A stretch of DNA of 15,904 nucleotides from an uncultured Prevotellaceae bacterium (GTDB lineage Bacteria > Bacteroidota > Bacteroidia > Bacteroidales > Bacteroidaceae), in contig CAMHPM010000006.1 in assembly GCA_946187025.1 (NCBI GenBank), positions 1-15,904 on the forward strand. Direction: 5' to 3'. Under the pieces are notes generated by a model. It saw only the letters and a list, made by a program, of their open reading frames with translations, did no database searches and was not told the origin of the DNA. The position numbers and the translations under genes were made by a program. Position 1 is the stretch's first letter; every line of letters begins with the position of its first letter. Below are positions 6,858 through 14,055 of the stretch, piece by piece.

Positions 6858-7598
6858 TTATTTTCCTCTCAGAAGGCACGACAGGTAGGTGAACCACAGC
6901 CGTGGCAGCAGACGCAGTCGCCACGGCAGGGTGTCAACTTCGTTGACCACTGAAATGTTGTCTTTCAATCCGGCAGAGCGTCGGGTATTTGATATGCCAT
7001 TGGTGTCGAAATCAGCTATAGCGATGTCTATGTGTCTGAATGTGTGATTGGCCAGATAGAGCTGCTTGGCTTGTTTGAAGTCGGCAGAAAGTGGATGGCT
7101 GATATCGAACGGATAGAGCAGAAGCAGTGTTCGCAGTGTGAAGGCAGCCTGATGGCAGTAGTACATGCGATGGCTGTTGCGTGGTGTGAGTGCTGCTTTC
7201 AGCCGGCCGTCCTTCATGATGTCGCCATACACCACATCGGCATCCATCCCCATCGCTGCAACACGGCTCAGCACGTCGGGGGCGGCAAAGCGGTCGGCTG
7301 CATTCATGAAGATGCAATACCGACCTTGAGCCATACGGACACCTTTGTTCATAGCATCGTAGATGCCACGGTCGGGTTCGGAAATCCATGTAAGCCGATG
7401 GCAGCAGCTGAGTTGCCGTAGGTAATCGACAGTGCCGTCGGTCGATGCACCATCGACCACAATAAGTTCCATCGAGTCGAAGTCCTGGGCATCGCTACCG
7501 GATATTGTGGCCTTCAGTGCGGGCAGAGCATTACGTGCGACGGTTATCACGCTGAACAAAGGAGCGCTGGTCGGTGTATTGTCGGTAGGGTGTGTCAT
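6858..7598 (-). CDS. Family 2 glycosyltransferase
   Basis: This 246-residue GT-A enzyme has PLFSVITVARNA (13-24) as its first nucleotide-binding strand, then ELIVVDGASTDGT (44-56). ISEPDRGIYDAMNKG (72-86) is typical of GT2 enzymes acting on polysaccharide units. IFMNAADRF (97-104) stands where the metal-binding DxD-like motif normally lies, with D102 retained. It should transfer a sugar from a nucleotide donor to a lipid-linked or growing glycan at the inner membrane; no transmembrane segment is evident. It is the last gene of the operon. Its ATG lies 68 bases inside the preceding licD-like gene in another frame. A later start would remove the first strand, so the overlap looks real. Confidence 0.9.
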   Translation of the reverse strand: MTHPTDNTPTSAPLFSVITVARNALPALKATISGSDAQDFDSMELIVVDGASTDGTVDYLRQLSCCHRLTWISEPDRGIYDAMNKGVRMAQGRYCIFMNAADRFAAPDVLSRVAAMGMDADVVYGDIMKDGRLKAALTPRNSHRMYYCHQAAFTLRTLLLLYPFDISHPLSADFKQAKQLYLANHTFRHIDIAIADFDTNGISNTRRSAGLKDNISVVNEVDTLPWRLRLLPRLWFTYLSCLLRGK

Positions 7599-8373
7599 AA
7601 TCGAGATAATAGAAGTTGTGCTGATGGCGCTGTTCTACAGGAGGAATGGTCATATAGTCGCCATAGAGATGTGTGAGATACAGATGTGGCTGAGCCACTC
7701 CACAGAATGTGTATCCCTCGAAATCGATGGGTCGGGGTGTGCCGTAAACCGACTGTGGCATGATTCCACGACGACGGAAATCGTGGTCGATTATAAGGCC
7801 GGACTCCGAATCCGACCATTGTTGCTGGAGGCGTAGCAGATGGCGGATGATGGTGCGGGTGTCGGTCGTGTGTTGCAATATCAATGGCAACCACGATGAT
7901 GGGCCATGTCCGTTCTTGTAGGGGTCGCGGCATAGCAGGTAGAGACATTTCTTTAACAACGAATACTGCCATGTCTGGATGCGTTGTATCACGGGGCTGG
8001 CACTGATGGTGTCGAGTGGAAACACATCGACATACAGTCCACCTACATATCTGTGGTGTTGCCTCTCAATGAGCGTGGTGCTGCTATCGACCACTTTTGC
8101 AAAGTCGCTTGGATAGTCGGAGTTATACTCTGCACATAGTATTTCGTAGGGTTGGGGCATCCATTCCGAGGCATGACGCATGAGGCGATCGTAGTCGCTG
8201 CGTGGCATACAGATGTCGATATCGTCGTCCCAGGGGATGAATCCACCATGACGCACAGCACCAAGCATCGTACCTGCTGCCAGATAGTAGCGCAAGTCGT
8301 GCTCTTTACACACTTGATCAATACTTTTAAGTATGTCGAGCAGGTGAAGCTGTAGTGTGCGTAGGGGGGTCAT
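7531..8373 (-). CDS. LicD-family phosphotransferase, candidate aminoethylphosphonate transferase
   Basis: This 280-residue protein carries the LicD signature. YYLAAGTMLGAVRHGGFIPW (29-48) is followed by the acidic DDDIDI (49-54), which places the metal-binding aspartates of the nucleotidyltransferase-like fold. GGLYVDVFPLDTI follows later. LicD proteins move phosphocholine from CDP-choline to sugars of teichoic acid or LPS. Here no choline genes are present, and the gene follows a complete set for AEP and its CMP activation. The inferred reaction is therefore transfer of AEP from CMP-AEP to a glycan. The start at 8373 overlaps the aminotransferase stop as ATGA (8370-8373). The last 68 bases overlap the GT2 gene. 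Family assignment is firm; substrate is inference from context. Confidence 0.88.
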   Translation of the reverse strand: MTPLRTLQLHLLDILKSIDQVCKEHDLRYYLAAGTMLGAVRHGGFIPWDDDIDICMPRSDYDRLMRHASEWMPQPYEILCAEYNSDYPSDFAKVVDSSTTLIERQHHRYVGGLYVDVFPLDTISASPVIQRIQTWQYSLLKKCLYLLCRDPYKNGHGPSSWLPLILQHTTDTRTIIRHLLRLQQQWSDSESGLIIDHDFRRRGIMPQSVYGTPRPIDFEGYTFCGVAQPHLYLTHLYGDYMTIPPVEQRHQHNFYYLDYDTPYRQYTDQRSFVQRDNRRT

Positions 8374-9491
8374 AGGTCGGAATGTAAAGCCTTTTCAAAC
8401 ACCACGAAGAAATCTTCGATGTCCTGCACGTCGATAGTTCCGAGGGCACAAAGGCGGAAGGTATTGGTGGTGCTTATCTTGCCGGGATAGATGGTGAAAC
8501 CACGCTCGTAGCAGTAGTCGTGTACACGCTCGAACGAGAAATGTGGGTCATCGGGATATTTCACCGACACGACGAGGCCCGACTCGATAGCTGGGTCGAT
8601 GACTGTCTCGAGTCCCAGACGTGCCACTCCGCGGCGTATGGCTTCATACACACGGCGATGGCGGGCAAACTTAGCTTCCTCGCCTTCGGCAAAATACTCT
8701 TTGAGTGCCTGTATTGTGGCATAGATGGTCTGAACGGGTGGGGTGAAATGCATCTCGCCGGTACGCTCGAAGTAGTCGTATTGCAGGTACAGGTTGCAGT
8801 AGTATGAGCGTGTCGGATAGTGTTTCGATGCTTCGATGATGTCTTTCCTGCCAATGATGAACGACAAGCCCGACATGGCCATGAGTCCCTTCTGTGCTGA
8901 TGCCATGCAGAAATCGACATTGTCTTCAACCATGTCGAACGGTATCATGCCAAGGGTCGATGTGGTGTCGCTTATGAAAATGGCTCCGTGCTTGTGTGCC
9001 ATGGCTCCAATCTCGCGAATAGGGTTGAGAACTCCCGTGCCCGTCTCGTGGTGGCAGCAATACACCACAGCCACATCGGGGTTTTCGCTCAGTGTGCGCT
9101 CTATGTCGTCAAGGTTGGGCCGCTCAAACACACTCGACTTCAAATCGATATATGGCAGGTGATACATCTGGCACACCTCGACGGCGCGCGAGTTGTAAGC
9201 ACCGTTGTTCACCACCAGAATCTTCTTGCCTTCGGGCAGCAACGAGTTGATACATATATCGATGTTTATAGTGCCCGAACCGCAGAAAAGCACTGCGGTG
9301 AATTGGTCGGCCGGTGCATGTGCCACGCGCAGTAGGTCGGAACGCAGCCCCTTCATGAGGCCTGCAAATTCCTTCTCGCGCGGACAAATGTCGGGCACCA
9401 CTTGTGCCATCTTCACAGTGTCGGTCGTTGTGGCCGGTCCAGGGTTGAGCAGCACATTTCGCTTTATCGTAGGAATTATGGGTGTAGTCAT
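8370..9491 (-). CDS. phnW: 2-aminoethylphosphonate:pyruvate aminotransferase
   Basis: This 373-residue PLP enzyme of the class V aminotransferase fold interconverts phosphonoacetaldehyde plus alanine and AEP plus pyruvate. Visible signatures are LLNPGPATTTDTVK near the start (14-27), the phosphate-binding loop CGSGTINID (70-78), CCHHETGTGVLNP (145-157), the PLP-ring aspartate in FISDTTSTLG (D175) and the Schiff-base lysine in ASAQKGLMAMSG (K201). These match PhnW better than the related serine:glyoxylate and phosphoserine enzymes. In degradative loci PhnW is paired with PhnX. Here it follows PEP mutase and phosphonopyruvate decarboxylase, so it runs in the biosynthetic direction. It is separated from the cytidylyltransferase gene by a very AT-rich 44-base gap. 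Confidence 0.93.
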   Translation of the reverse strand: MTTPIIPTIKRNVLLNPGPATTTDTVKMAQVVPDICPREKEFAGLMKGLRSDLLRVAHAPADQFTAVLFCGSGTINIDICINSLLPEGKKILVVNNGAYNSRAVEVCQMYHLPYIDLKSSVFERPNLDDIERTLSENPDVAVVYCCHHETGTGVLNPIREIGAMAHKHGAIFISDTTSTLGMIPFDMVEDNVDFCMASAQKGLMAMSGLSFIIGRKDIIEASKHYPTRSYYCNLYLQYDYFERTGEMHFTPPVQTIYATIQALKEYFAEGEEAKFARHRRVYEAIRRGVARLGLETVIDPAIESGLVVSVKYPDDPHFSFERVHDYCYERGFTIYPGKISTTNTFRLCALGTIDVQDIEDFFVVFEKALHSDL

Positions 9492-9492
9492 A

Positions 9493-9534
9493 ATTATATA
9501 TTATTAATTATATATTGTTGATTATATATTTTAT
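9493..9534. repeat. AT-only 14-bp tandem repeat before phnW
   Basis: ATTATATATT occurs at 9493-9502, 9507-9516 and 9521-9530, a strict 14-base period with ATTA, GTTG and TTAT between or after copies. It fills the gap between the cytidylyltransferase stop and the phnW start, the widest gap in the operon. In Bacteroidota an AT-rich stretch before the start codon favours translation in place of a Shine-Dalgarno sequence. An internal promoter is also possible. Confidence 0.8.
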
Positions 9535-9535
9535 A

Positions 9536-10249
9536 TTATTTAATTTTCACATTTTGCTCGGCAAATGTGAGGTCGTCGATATCGTCGATTTCATACCATT
9601 GCAGGCCTTCGAGCCTCAACACATTCATCGGCATCAAGTGCCTGGATGTATGCAGCAGCTGGTATTCATATCCCAGCTTTGGCTGTGCTTCTACCTTGGT
9701 TGCATAGTCGTCGATACATATCTTGTAGAACTTGTTGCTCAGCTTGTGTATGCCCACCAATTCGCCTTGCGGATGTATGTCGTGCTCGTTGGTCGAACAT
9801 GCCACCAGTTCGCACTTCGAGTTCATTTCCACATAGTATTGGTCTTGAAACTTGGTGACAGGAGTGATGAGCATAGCCGATTCGTAAGCGCAATCGATGA
9901 GTTCGCGGATGGCTCGTGGTTCGAACACAAGGTCGGATTCGAGCAACAGGAAGTCGTCGCTGCCTATTGCTTCGCGACAGTTCCATAGGGTGTACATGCT
10001 GTTTGTCTCGGCATATCGTGGCGAAAGCACACACTCTATTTGCGGATATTGCTCCTTCAGCGCATCATAACACTCGTGCTGATAGCCCGTACCGATAATG
10101 ATGCGTTCGATACCGCAACTGATGAGTGTCTCTATGCTGCGCACCACCATTGCCTTTCCTTTGTATGGAATAAAGCCCTTAGGCATGGTTTCGGTCATCT
10201 TGCCGAAGCGGGTTCCCATGCCGGCTGCCATGATTACTGCTGTCTTCAT
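9536..10249 (-). CDS. pntC: PntC/LicC-like phosphonate cytidylyltransferase
   Basis: Read from ATG 10249, the protein is 237 residues and starts directly with the sugar-nucleotidyltransferase signature AVIMAAGMGTRFG (4-16) and the lysine of TMPKGFIPYKGK. ETNSMYTLW (81-89), LLLESDLVFE (101-110, metal-binding D106) and the terminal WYEIDDIDDL (218-227) match LicC (CTP:phosphocholine) and PntC (CTP:AEP) enzymes. With AEP-forming genes on both sides, the likely reaction is CTP plus AEP giving CMP-AEP and pyrophosphate. The frame is open a further 30 codons upstream (to 10339), but that extension has no family character and lies inside the decarboxylase gene. The ATGA overlap at 10246-10249 supports the chosen start. 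Confidence 0.8.
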   Translation of the reverse strand: MKTAVIMAAGMGTRFGKMTETMPKGFIPYKGKAMVVRSIETLISCGIERIIIGTGYQHECYDALKEQYPQIECVLSPRYAETNSMYTLWNCREAIGSDDFLLLESDLVFEPRAIRELIDCAYESAMLITPVTKFQDQYYVEMNSKCELVACSTNEHDIHPQGELVGIHKLSNKFYKICIDDYATKVEAQPKLGYEYQLLHTSRHLMPMNVLRLEGLQWYEIDDIDDLTFAEQNVKIK

Positions 10250-11373
10250 CTTTTCAGGAAATTCATTAATGCCTCCTTGTTCTGCTGTGGTGTGGTGGTA
10301 GGTCGCCCCAGGTCTTTGCGGTTGCCTTTCTTCACACATATCTGTATCAGCTTCGGCCCTTCTTCGCCTTTAGCCTTGCCGAGTATTTCGGTCAGCTCCT
10401 TCAGGTTGTCGGTAGAATATACATGCTTGTAACCCACTGCCTTTGCAACGGCAGGCAGGTTGATATCGAGTCCTACGGTTGGCTGTCCGCCTACCGAGTC
10501 GTGAGCTCCGTTGTTGAATACTATATGTGTGAGGTTGCTTGGTTTCATGCTTGCAGCAATGGCCATACCTCCCATGTGCATTATTGCAGCACCGTCGCCG
10601 TCGAAGCAATACACAGGTCGTTGCGGTTGCTGTAATGCAATGCCGAGTGCAATCTGCGAAGCATGCCCCATCGAGCCCACTGTCAGGAAGTCGCGCGAGT
10701 GGTCTTGTCCTCTGCGCTCGCGTATCTCAAACAACTCTCGCGATATCATTCCGGTAGTAGATACCACCACAGCATCGGCTTCGAGCGTTTCCACCACACT
10801 CTCTATCGCTTCTTCGCGAGCAAGGGTGAGTGCCGTTGCAGTTGTATTGCTCAATGTATAGGCCTCGAATGTCTCTTTTTCCACCACCAGGGCATAGCAT
10901 TCGTTGGTGCGGTGCATATAGTCCACGGCCGTCTTTATCTGCTTGGCTGCAGTGTCGGTGTCTTTGCTCAGCACCGTGTAGTCTATTCCCATGGTGTTGA
11001 GCAATCCAGTTGTCACCTTGCCTTGCTTCACATGCTGGGGCTCGTCGTGAACACCAGGCCGGCCTCTCCAACCGATTATCAGCAACACCGGTATGCAGTA
11101 CACCTCCTTGTCGGTGAGCGATGCCAGGGGGTTTATGATGTTTCCCTCGCCCGAGTTCTGCATATACACCACAGGTATGCGTCCTGTAGCCAGATGATAT
11201 CCGGCTGCAATGCCCATTGCTCCGCCTTCGTTGGCAGCTATGATGTTATGGTCGTGGGGGAGTGTGTCGGTGATGTAGGCACAGATGTTTTTGAGCAGGG
11301 AGTCGGGCACTCCGGTATAGAAGTCGATACCGTGCCGACCCAGTTCGTCGATGAAGAATTGTGGACTTATCAT
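10246..11373 (-). CDS. ppd: Phosphonopyruvate decarboxylase
   Basis: This 375-residue ThDP-dependent enzyme makes phosphonoacetaldehyde and CO2 from phosphonopyruvate, the step that pulls the unfavourable PEP mutase reaction forward. Signatures: FFIDELGRHGIDFYTGVPDSLLK at the start; ANEGGAMGIAAGYHLATG (47-64) with the cofactor-activating Glu49; YMQNSGEGNIINPLASL; LIIGWRGRPGVHDEPQH (98-114), characteristic of phosphonopyruvate/sulfopyruvate decarboxylases; and the ThDP motif GDG (259-261) to NN (287-288). The frame is open 57 codons further upstream (to 11544), but this lies within the mutase gene. Start 11373 forms an ATGA overlap with the mutase stop and matches family length. Sulfopyruvate decarboxylase is excluded by the PEP mutase, PhnW and PntC neighbours. 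Confidence 0.93.
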   Translation of the reverse strand: MISPQFFIDELGRHGIDFYTGVPDSLLKNICAYITDTLPHDHNIIAANEGGAMGIAAGYHLATGRIPVVYMQNSGEGNIINPLASLTDKEVYCIPVLLIIGWRGRPGVHDEPQHVKQGKVTTGLLNTMGIDYTVLSKDTDTAAKQIKTAVDYMHRTNECYALVVEKETFEAYTLSNTTATALTLAREEAIESVVETLEADAVVVSTTGMISRELFEIRERRGQDHSRDFLTVGSMGHASQIALGIALQQPQRPVYCFDGDGAAIMHMGGMAIAASMKPSNLTHIVFNNGAHDSVGGQPTVGLDINLPAVAKAVGYKHVYSTDNLKELTEILGKAKGEEGPKLIQICVKKGNRKDLGRPTTTPQQNKEALMNFLKR

Positions 11374-12680
11374 TTCTTTATAGTTCCTGGTATGAGGTTG
11401 AGTATTTCTTTTATCGGCATACAGTATTTGTCGGATGCCTCGAGACTGCGGCTGTGTGTGAGTATCGACTTGGCACACTCCACCATTGCAGGGTAGGCCG
11501 AGCGCAGCATGTGGTTGGCATATATCACGATGTTGATGCCCCATTCAGCCAGTTGCTCCTCGGTGAACTGGTTGTATGTTGTAGGTACAGCTACTATCGG
11601 AGTATGTGTGTCGGTTTGTCGGAATCTGATGCAGAACTCGCGAATGTCGTCGCCGCTCTTGTCTTTCGAGTGTATCATGATTCCGTCGGCTCCAGCCTCA
11701 ACGTATGCGTGACAGCGTTCGAGTGCGTCATCCACCGGTTTGCCTGCAATGAGGCTTTCACAACGCGCAATAATCATGAAGTCGCGGGTAATCTGTGCAT
11801 CCTTGCCTGCACGTATCTTGGCCGAGAAGCCCTCTATGGTATCTTGTGTCTGCACTGCATCGGTGCCGAAGAGCGAGTTTTGCTTCAGCCCCACCTTGTC
11901 TTCGATGATCACGGCCGATATGCCGAGGCGCTCCAGGGTGCGCACCGTGAAACCGAAATGTTCCACCTTGCCACCGGTGTCGCCGTCGAAGATGACAGGC
12001 TTCGTGGTCACTTCGAGGGTGTCGTTGAGGTCGTGCAAACGTGTTGTGAGATCTACCGCCTCGATGTCGGGCTTACCTTTGCTGGTAGAGTCGGTGAGGC
12101 TCGATGCCCACATGCCGTCAAACTCGCGTGTCTGTCCGTCAACATCCACCGTTGTGTGTTCGATGATGAGTCCGGTCAGTCCGCTGTGCGATTCCAGTAT
12201 TCTCACCACAGGTTTGGCCGATATCAGGCGTCGTAATGACGAAAGTCGGGCTTGTGGAGTCACTCCGATGGATGTCATCTCGTCCTTCAGGCTCGAGTCG
12301 GATATTCCCTTGGTATATGGAATCTCAATCACCTCGCCGCCCTGAGCCGCCATCACTTTGAATACCTCGTCGCGTATGTAGCGGTCGGGGCCCTGCTGCC
12401 AGTCGTCGCCGTGGATGATGTAGTCGGGACGATAGCGTTTCAGGTTTTCCACATAGCTCCACTCGTCTTGTGGCACCACACGCGACACACCGCGTATGTT
12501 TTCAATCACGTTCTTGCGCTGCTCATAGTTGAGGTAGGGCAGTCGGCGGTGGTTGGCTATAGCATGGTCGGTGAACAATCCTATCATCACCTCGCCATAC
12601 TTCGCTCCTTCGTTGATTATGTTTATGAGTCCTGGGTGCATGATGTCGCCTATCATTCCCAGATATACTGTCTTTGCCAT
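11370..12680 (-). CDS. pepM: Phosphoenolpyruvate phosphomutase with N-terminal nucleotidyltransferase-like domain
   Basis: This 436-residue fusion commits PEP to C-P bond formation by isomerising it to phosphonopyruvate. Residues 1 to ~130 form a cytidylyltransferase-like domain (MAKTVYLGMIGDIMHPGLIN, GLFTDHAIANHRRLPYL, YIIHGDDW, IEIPYTKGIS). Residues ~145-436 are the mutase TIM barrel, with FDGDTGG (231-237) and the diagnostic EDKVGLKQNS (260-269), which separates PEP mutases from isocitrate-lyase relatives. The N-terminal domain reads HPGL (15-18) where active cytidylyltransferases have HxGH, so its second catalytic histidine is missing. This domain may be degenerate or structural, with the separate PntC-like enzyme doing activation. 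It lies 23 bases after the GT4 gene and overlaps the decarboxylase gene as ATGA. Confidence 0.95.
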   Translation of the reverse strand: MAKTVYLGMIGDIMHPGLINIINEGAKYGEVMIGLFTDHAIANHRRLPYLNYEQRKNVIENIRGVSRVVPQDEWSYVENLKRYRPDYIIHGDDWQQGPDRYIRDEVFKVMAAQGGEVIEIPYTKGISDSSLKDEMTSIGVTPQARLSSLRRLISAKPVVRILESHSGLTGLIIEHTTVDVDGQTREFDGMWASSLTDSTSKGKPDIEAVDLTTRLHDLNDTLEVTTKPVIFDGDTGGKVEHFGFTVRTLERLGISAVIIEDKVGLKQNSLFGTDAVQTQDTIEGFSAKIRAGKDAQITRDFMIIARCESLIAGKPVDDALERCHAYVEAGADGIMIHSKDKSGDDIREFCIRFRQTDTHTPIVAVPTTYNQFTEEQLAEWGINIVIYANHMLRSAYPAMVECAKSILTHSRSLEASDKYCMPIKEILNLIPGTIKK

Positions 12681-12703
12681 ATTCTTATTTGATTCTGTTT
12701 TTT

Positions 12704-13825
12704 CTATTCCATTGATAATCGGTAAACATCCATCAACTGTCTTGCCAGCACTGCTGGGTGGAACGTGTTCATCGCATATTCACGTCCTTTCAGTGCCAGC
12801 TCGTTTCGCAAAGCCTTGTCGGTAATCAGTTGGCTCAGTTTGTCTGCAATATCTTCCGGACTGTTAGGGTCGGCTTTCAATGCGTATGGTCCTCCCGCCT
12901 CGGGCAGGCTGCTCACATTGCTTGTCACCACCGGACAACCCGATAGCTGTGCTTCCACCACCGGCAGTCCGAATCCTTCGTAGAACGACGGATAGACAAA
13001 AAGCAAGGCATGTGAATAGAGCTTGCGCAGCTCGGTGTGGTCGGTGGCACGTCGCCATTCCACCATCGGTTCCAGTCCATGACTCACCACATAGTCCATC
13101 ACCTCGCGCTTGTAAGTTCCACCGTCGCCCACCACTATAAGCTTCGTCCTTAAGTCGGCAGGCAGCAACGACATCGCTTTCACCACTCCCAGCAAGTTCT
13201 TCCGGGAGTTCACCGAACCTACATACAACATGTAATCCGTGCATTCTTTGCCCTCTTCAGCCAATGTGCCGGATGGAAGTTCTTCGTAGTACAAACCGTT
13301 CACAGGCTGATACACCACCGAAATCTTCTCTTCATCCACACCATAAAACCTCATCACGTCGAGTTTCGTGCATTGACTTATGGCAATAATCCGGTCGGCA
13401 TTCCGGCAGGCATACCTCCATTTCAGGTCGTATATCATGCGGTCGTGCCATTTGTACATCAGCGGAAACGTCTTGAATGCCACGTCGTGTATCGTCACCA
13501 CCGTCGGTATTCCATATCGGTGCATCCCCACCGGCAGCTCGTTTGAGAGTCCGTGAAACACATCGATGCCATCCCTCCTACATTCGGCAGCAATCCCCAG
13601 CGTGCGCCACACACTGCCACGCATCATGCCATCGGGCATCACTACATGGCAATCGGGACGATTCATGTAGCGGTCGGTTGTTTCACACGATGTCACACGT
13701 GGGGTATAAAGATAGAACGACGTATCGGGAAACTCACTGCCGACGATGTCAACCGTCGTCCGGCTGTGGTTCCCAAGTCCCGTGAAGTTGTTGAATAACC
13801 GCTTCGCATCAAGTCCAATCTTCAT
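12704..13825 (-). CDS. Family 4 glycosyltransferase
   Basis: This 373-residue GT-B enzyme is the first gene of the AEP operon. The N-terminal domain begins MKIGLDAKRLFNNFTGLGNHSR, with the Gly-rich acceptor-side loop, and has VVTIHDVAFKTFP (109-121) and RIIAISQCTKLDV. The C-terminal domain has YVGSVNSRKNLLGVVKA (201-217) and the retaining-GT4 signature YPSFYEGFGLPVVEAQLSG (278-296), with the EX7E pair E283 and E291. It should add a hexose-type sugar, often mannose or glucose, from a nucleotide donor to a lipid-linked or core glycan at the cytoplasmic membrane. Donor and acceptor cannot be read from the sequence. Context suggests it builds part of the glycan that receives AEP. Confidence 0.92.
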   Translation of the reverse strand: MKIGLDAKRLFNNFTGLGNHSRTTVDIVGSEFPDTSFYLYTPRVTSCETTDRYMNRPDCHVVMPDGMMRGSVWRTLGIAAECRRDGIDVFHGLSNELPVGMHRYGIPTVVTIHDVAFKTFPLMYKWHDRMIYDLKWRYACRNADRIIAISQCTKLDVMRFYGVDEEKISVVYQPVNGLYYEELPSGTLAEEGKECTDYMLYVGSVNSRKNLLGVVKAMSLLPADLRTKLIVVGDGGTYKREVMDYVVSHGLEPMVEWRRATDHTELRKLYSHALLFVYPSFYEGFGLPVVEAQLSGCPVVTSNVSSLPEAGGPYALKADPNSPEDIADKLSQLITDKALRNELALKGREYAMNTFHPAVLARQLMDVYRLSME

Positions 13826-13845
13826 CTGCCAATGCTTTTACGCTG

Positions 13846-13878
13846 CAAAGATAATAAATTAAACTCAATAACCAACAA
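13846..13878 (-). promoter_or_regulatory. Candidate promoter of the AEP-glycan operon
   Basis: On the minus strand TATCTTTG (13853-13846) is a full match to the Bacteroidota -7 element TAnnTTTG. TTGTTGG upstream supplies a -33 TTG about 18-22 bases away (13872-13878). Transcription would begin near 13840, leaving a leader of about 15 bases before the GT4 start at 13825. This is the only strong promoter-like site seen ahead of the seven genes. Confidence 0.68.
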
Positions 13879-13997
13879 TCAGCTCGTGCTTTTTGTCCAC
13901 CACCATCATCTGCATCATCAATATCAGGCAATTTTGTCTTCCATAGTTTAGAATGAAGATAGTATAAATTGATTCAAGTTTCGGATGCCGTACAGGG

Positions 13998-14024
13998 TTG
14001 CCATCGCCAAGCCAATTATGGCAA
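13998..14024. other. Stem-loop between the operon promoter and the nuclease gene
   Basis: TTGCCAT (13998-14004) and ATGGCAA (14018-14024) are exact complements around a 13-base loop. The stem lies about 30 bases after the nuclease stop, where a terminator could sit, but no T-run follows on the minus strand. It may be a weak terminator or an operator near the operon promoter. Confidence 0.35.
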
Positions 14025-14055
14025 TTAAAATAAAATACTTTTTCTTACTTTATTA

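Noticed and set aside
10250..10339. 30-codon upstream extension of the PntC-like gene
   Set aside because: The nucleotidyltransferase signature begins right after Met at 10249, and the extension lies within the decarboxylase gene.
8370..11373. Phosphonate degradation pathway
   Set aside because: PhnW can be degradative, but there is no PhnX, PhnA, PhnY or C-P lyase gene, while the PEP mutase and decarboxylase make the pathway biosynthetic.
10663..11496. Long + strand open frame of about 277 residues
   Set aside because: It lies antisense to the phosphonopyruvate decarboxylase and pepM genes. It is His/Cys/Val rich with no family character, as expected for a shadow frame in GC-rich coding DNA.
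11374..11544. 57-codon upstream extension of the phosphonopyruvate decarboxylase
   Set aside because: The extension lies inside pepM and has no family homology by eye. ATG 11373 gives the normal length and an ATGA junction.
11361..12236. Long + strand open frame of about 290 residues
   Set aside because: It is antisense to pepM, whose motifs (EDKVGLKQNS, FDGDTGG) prove the opposite strand is coding. The frame has no recognisable domain.
13826..14055. Small gene between the GT4 and nuclease genes
   Set aside because: No open frame of protein-like character was found. The stretch holds the operon promoter and a stem-loop only.
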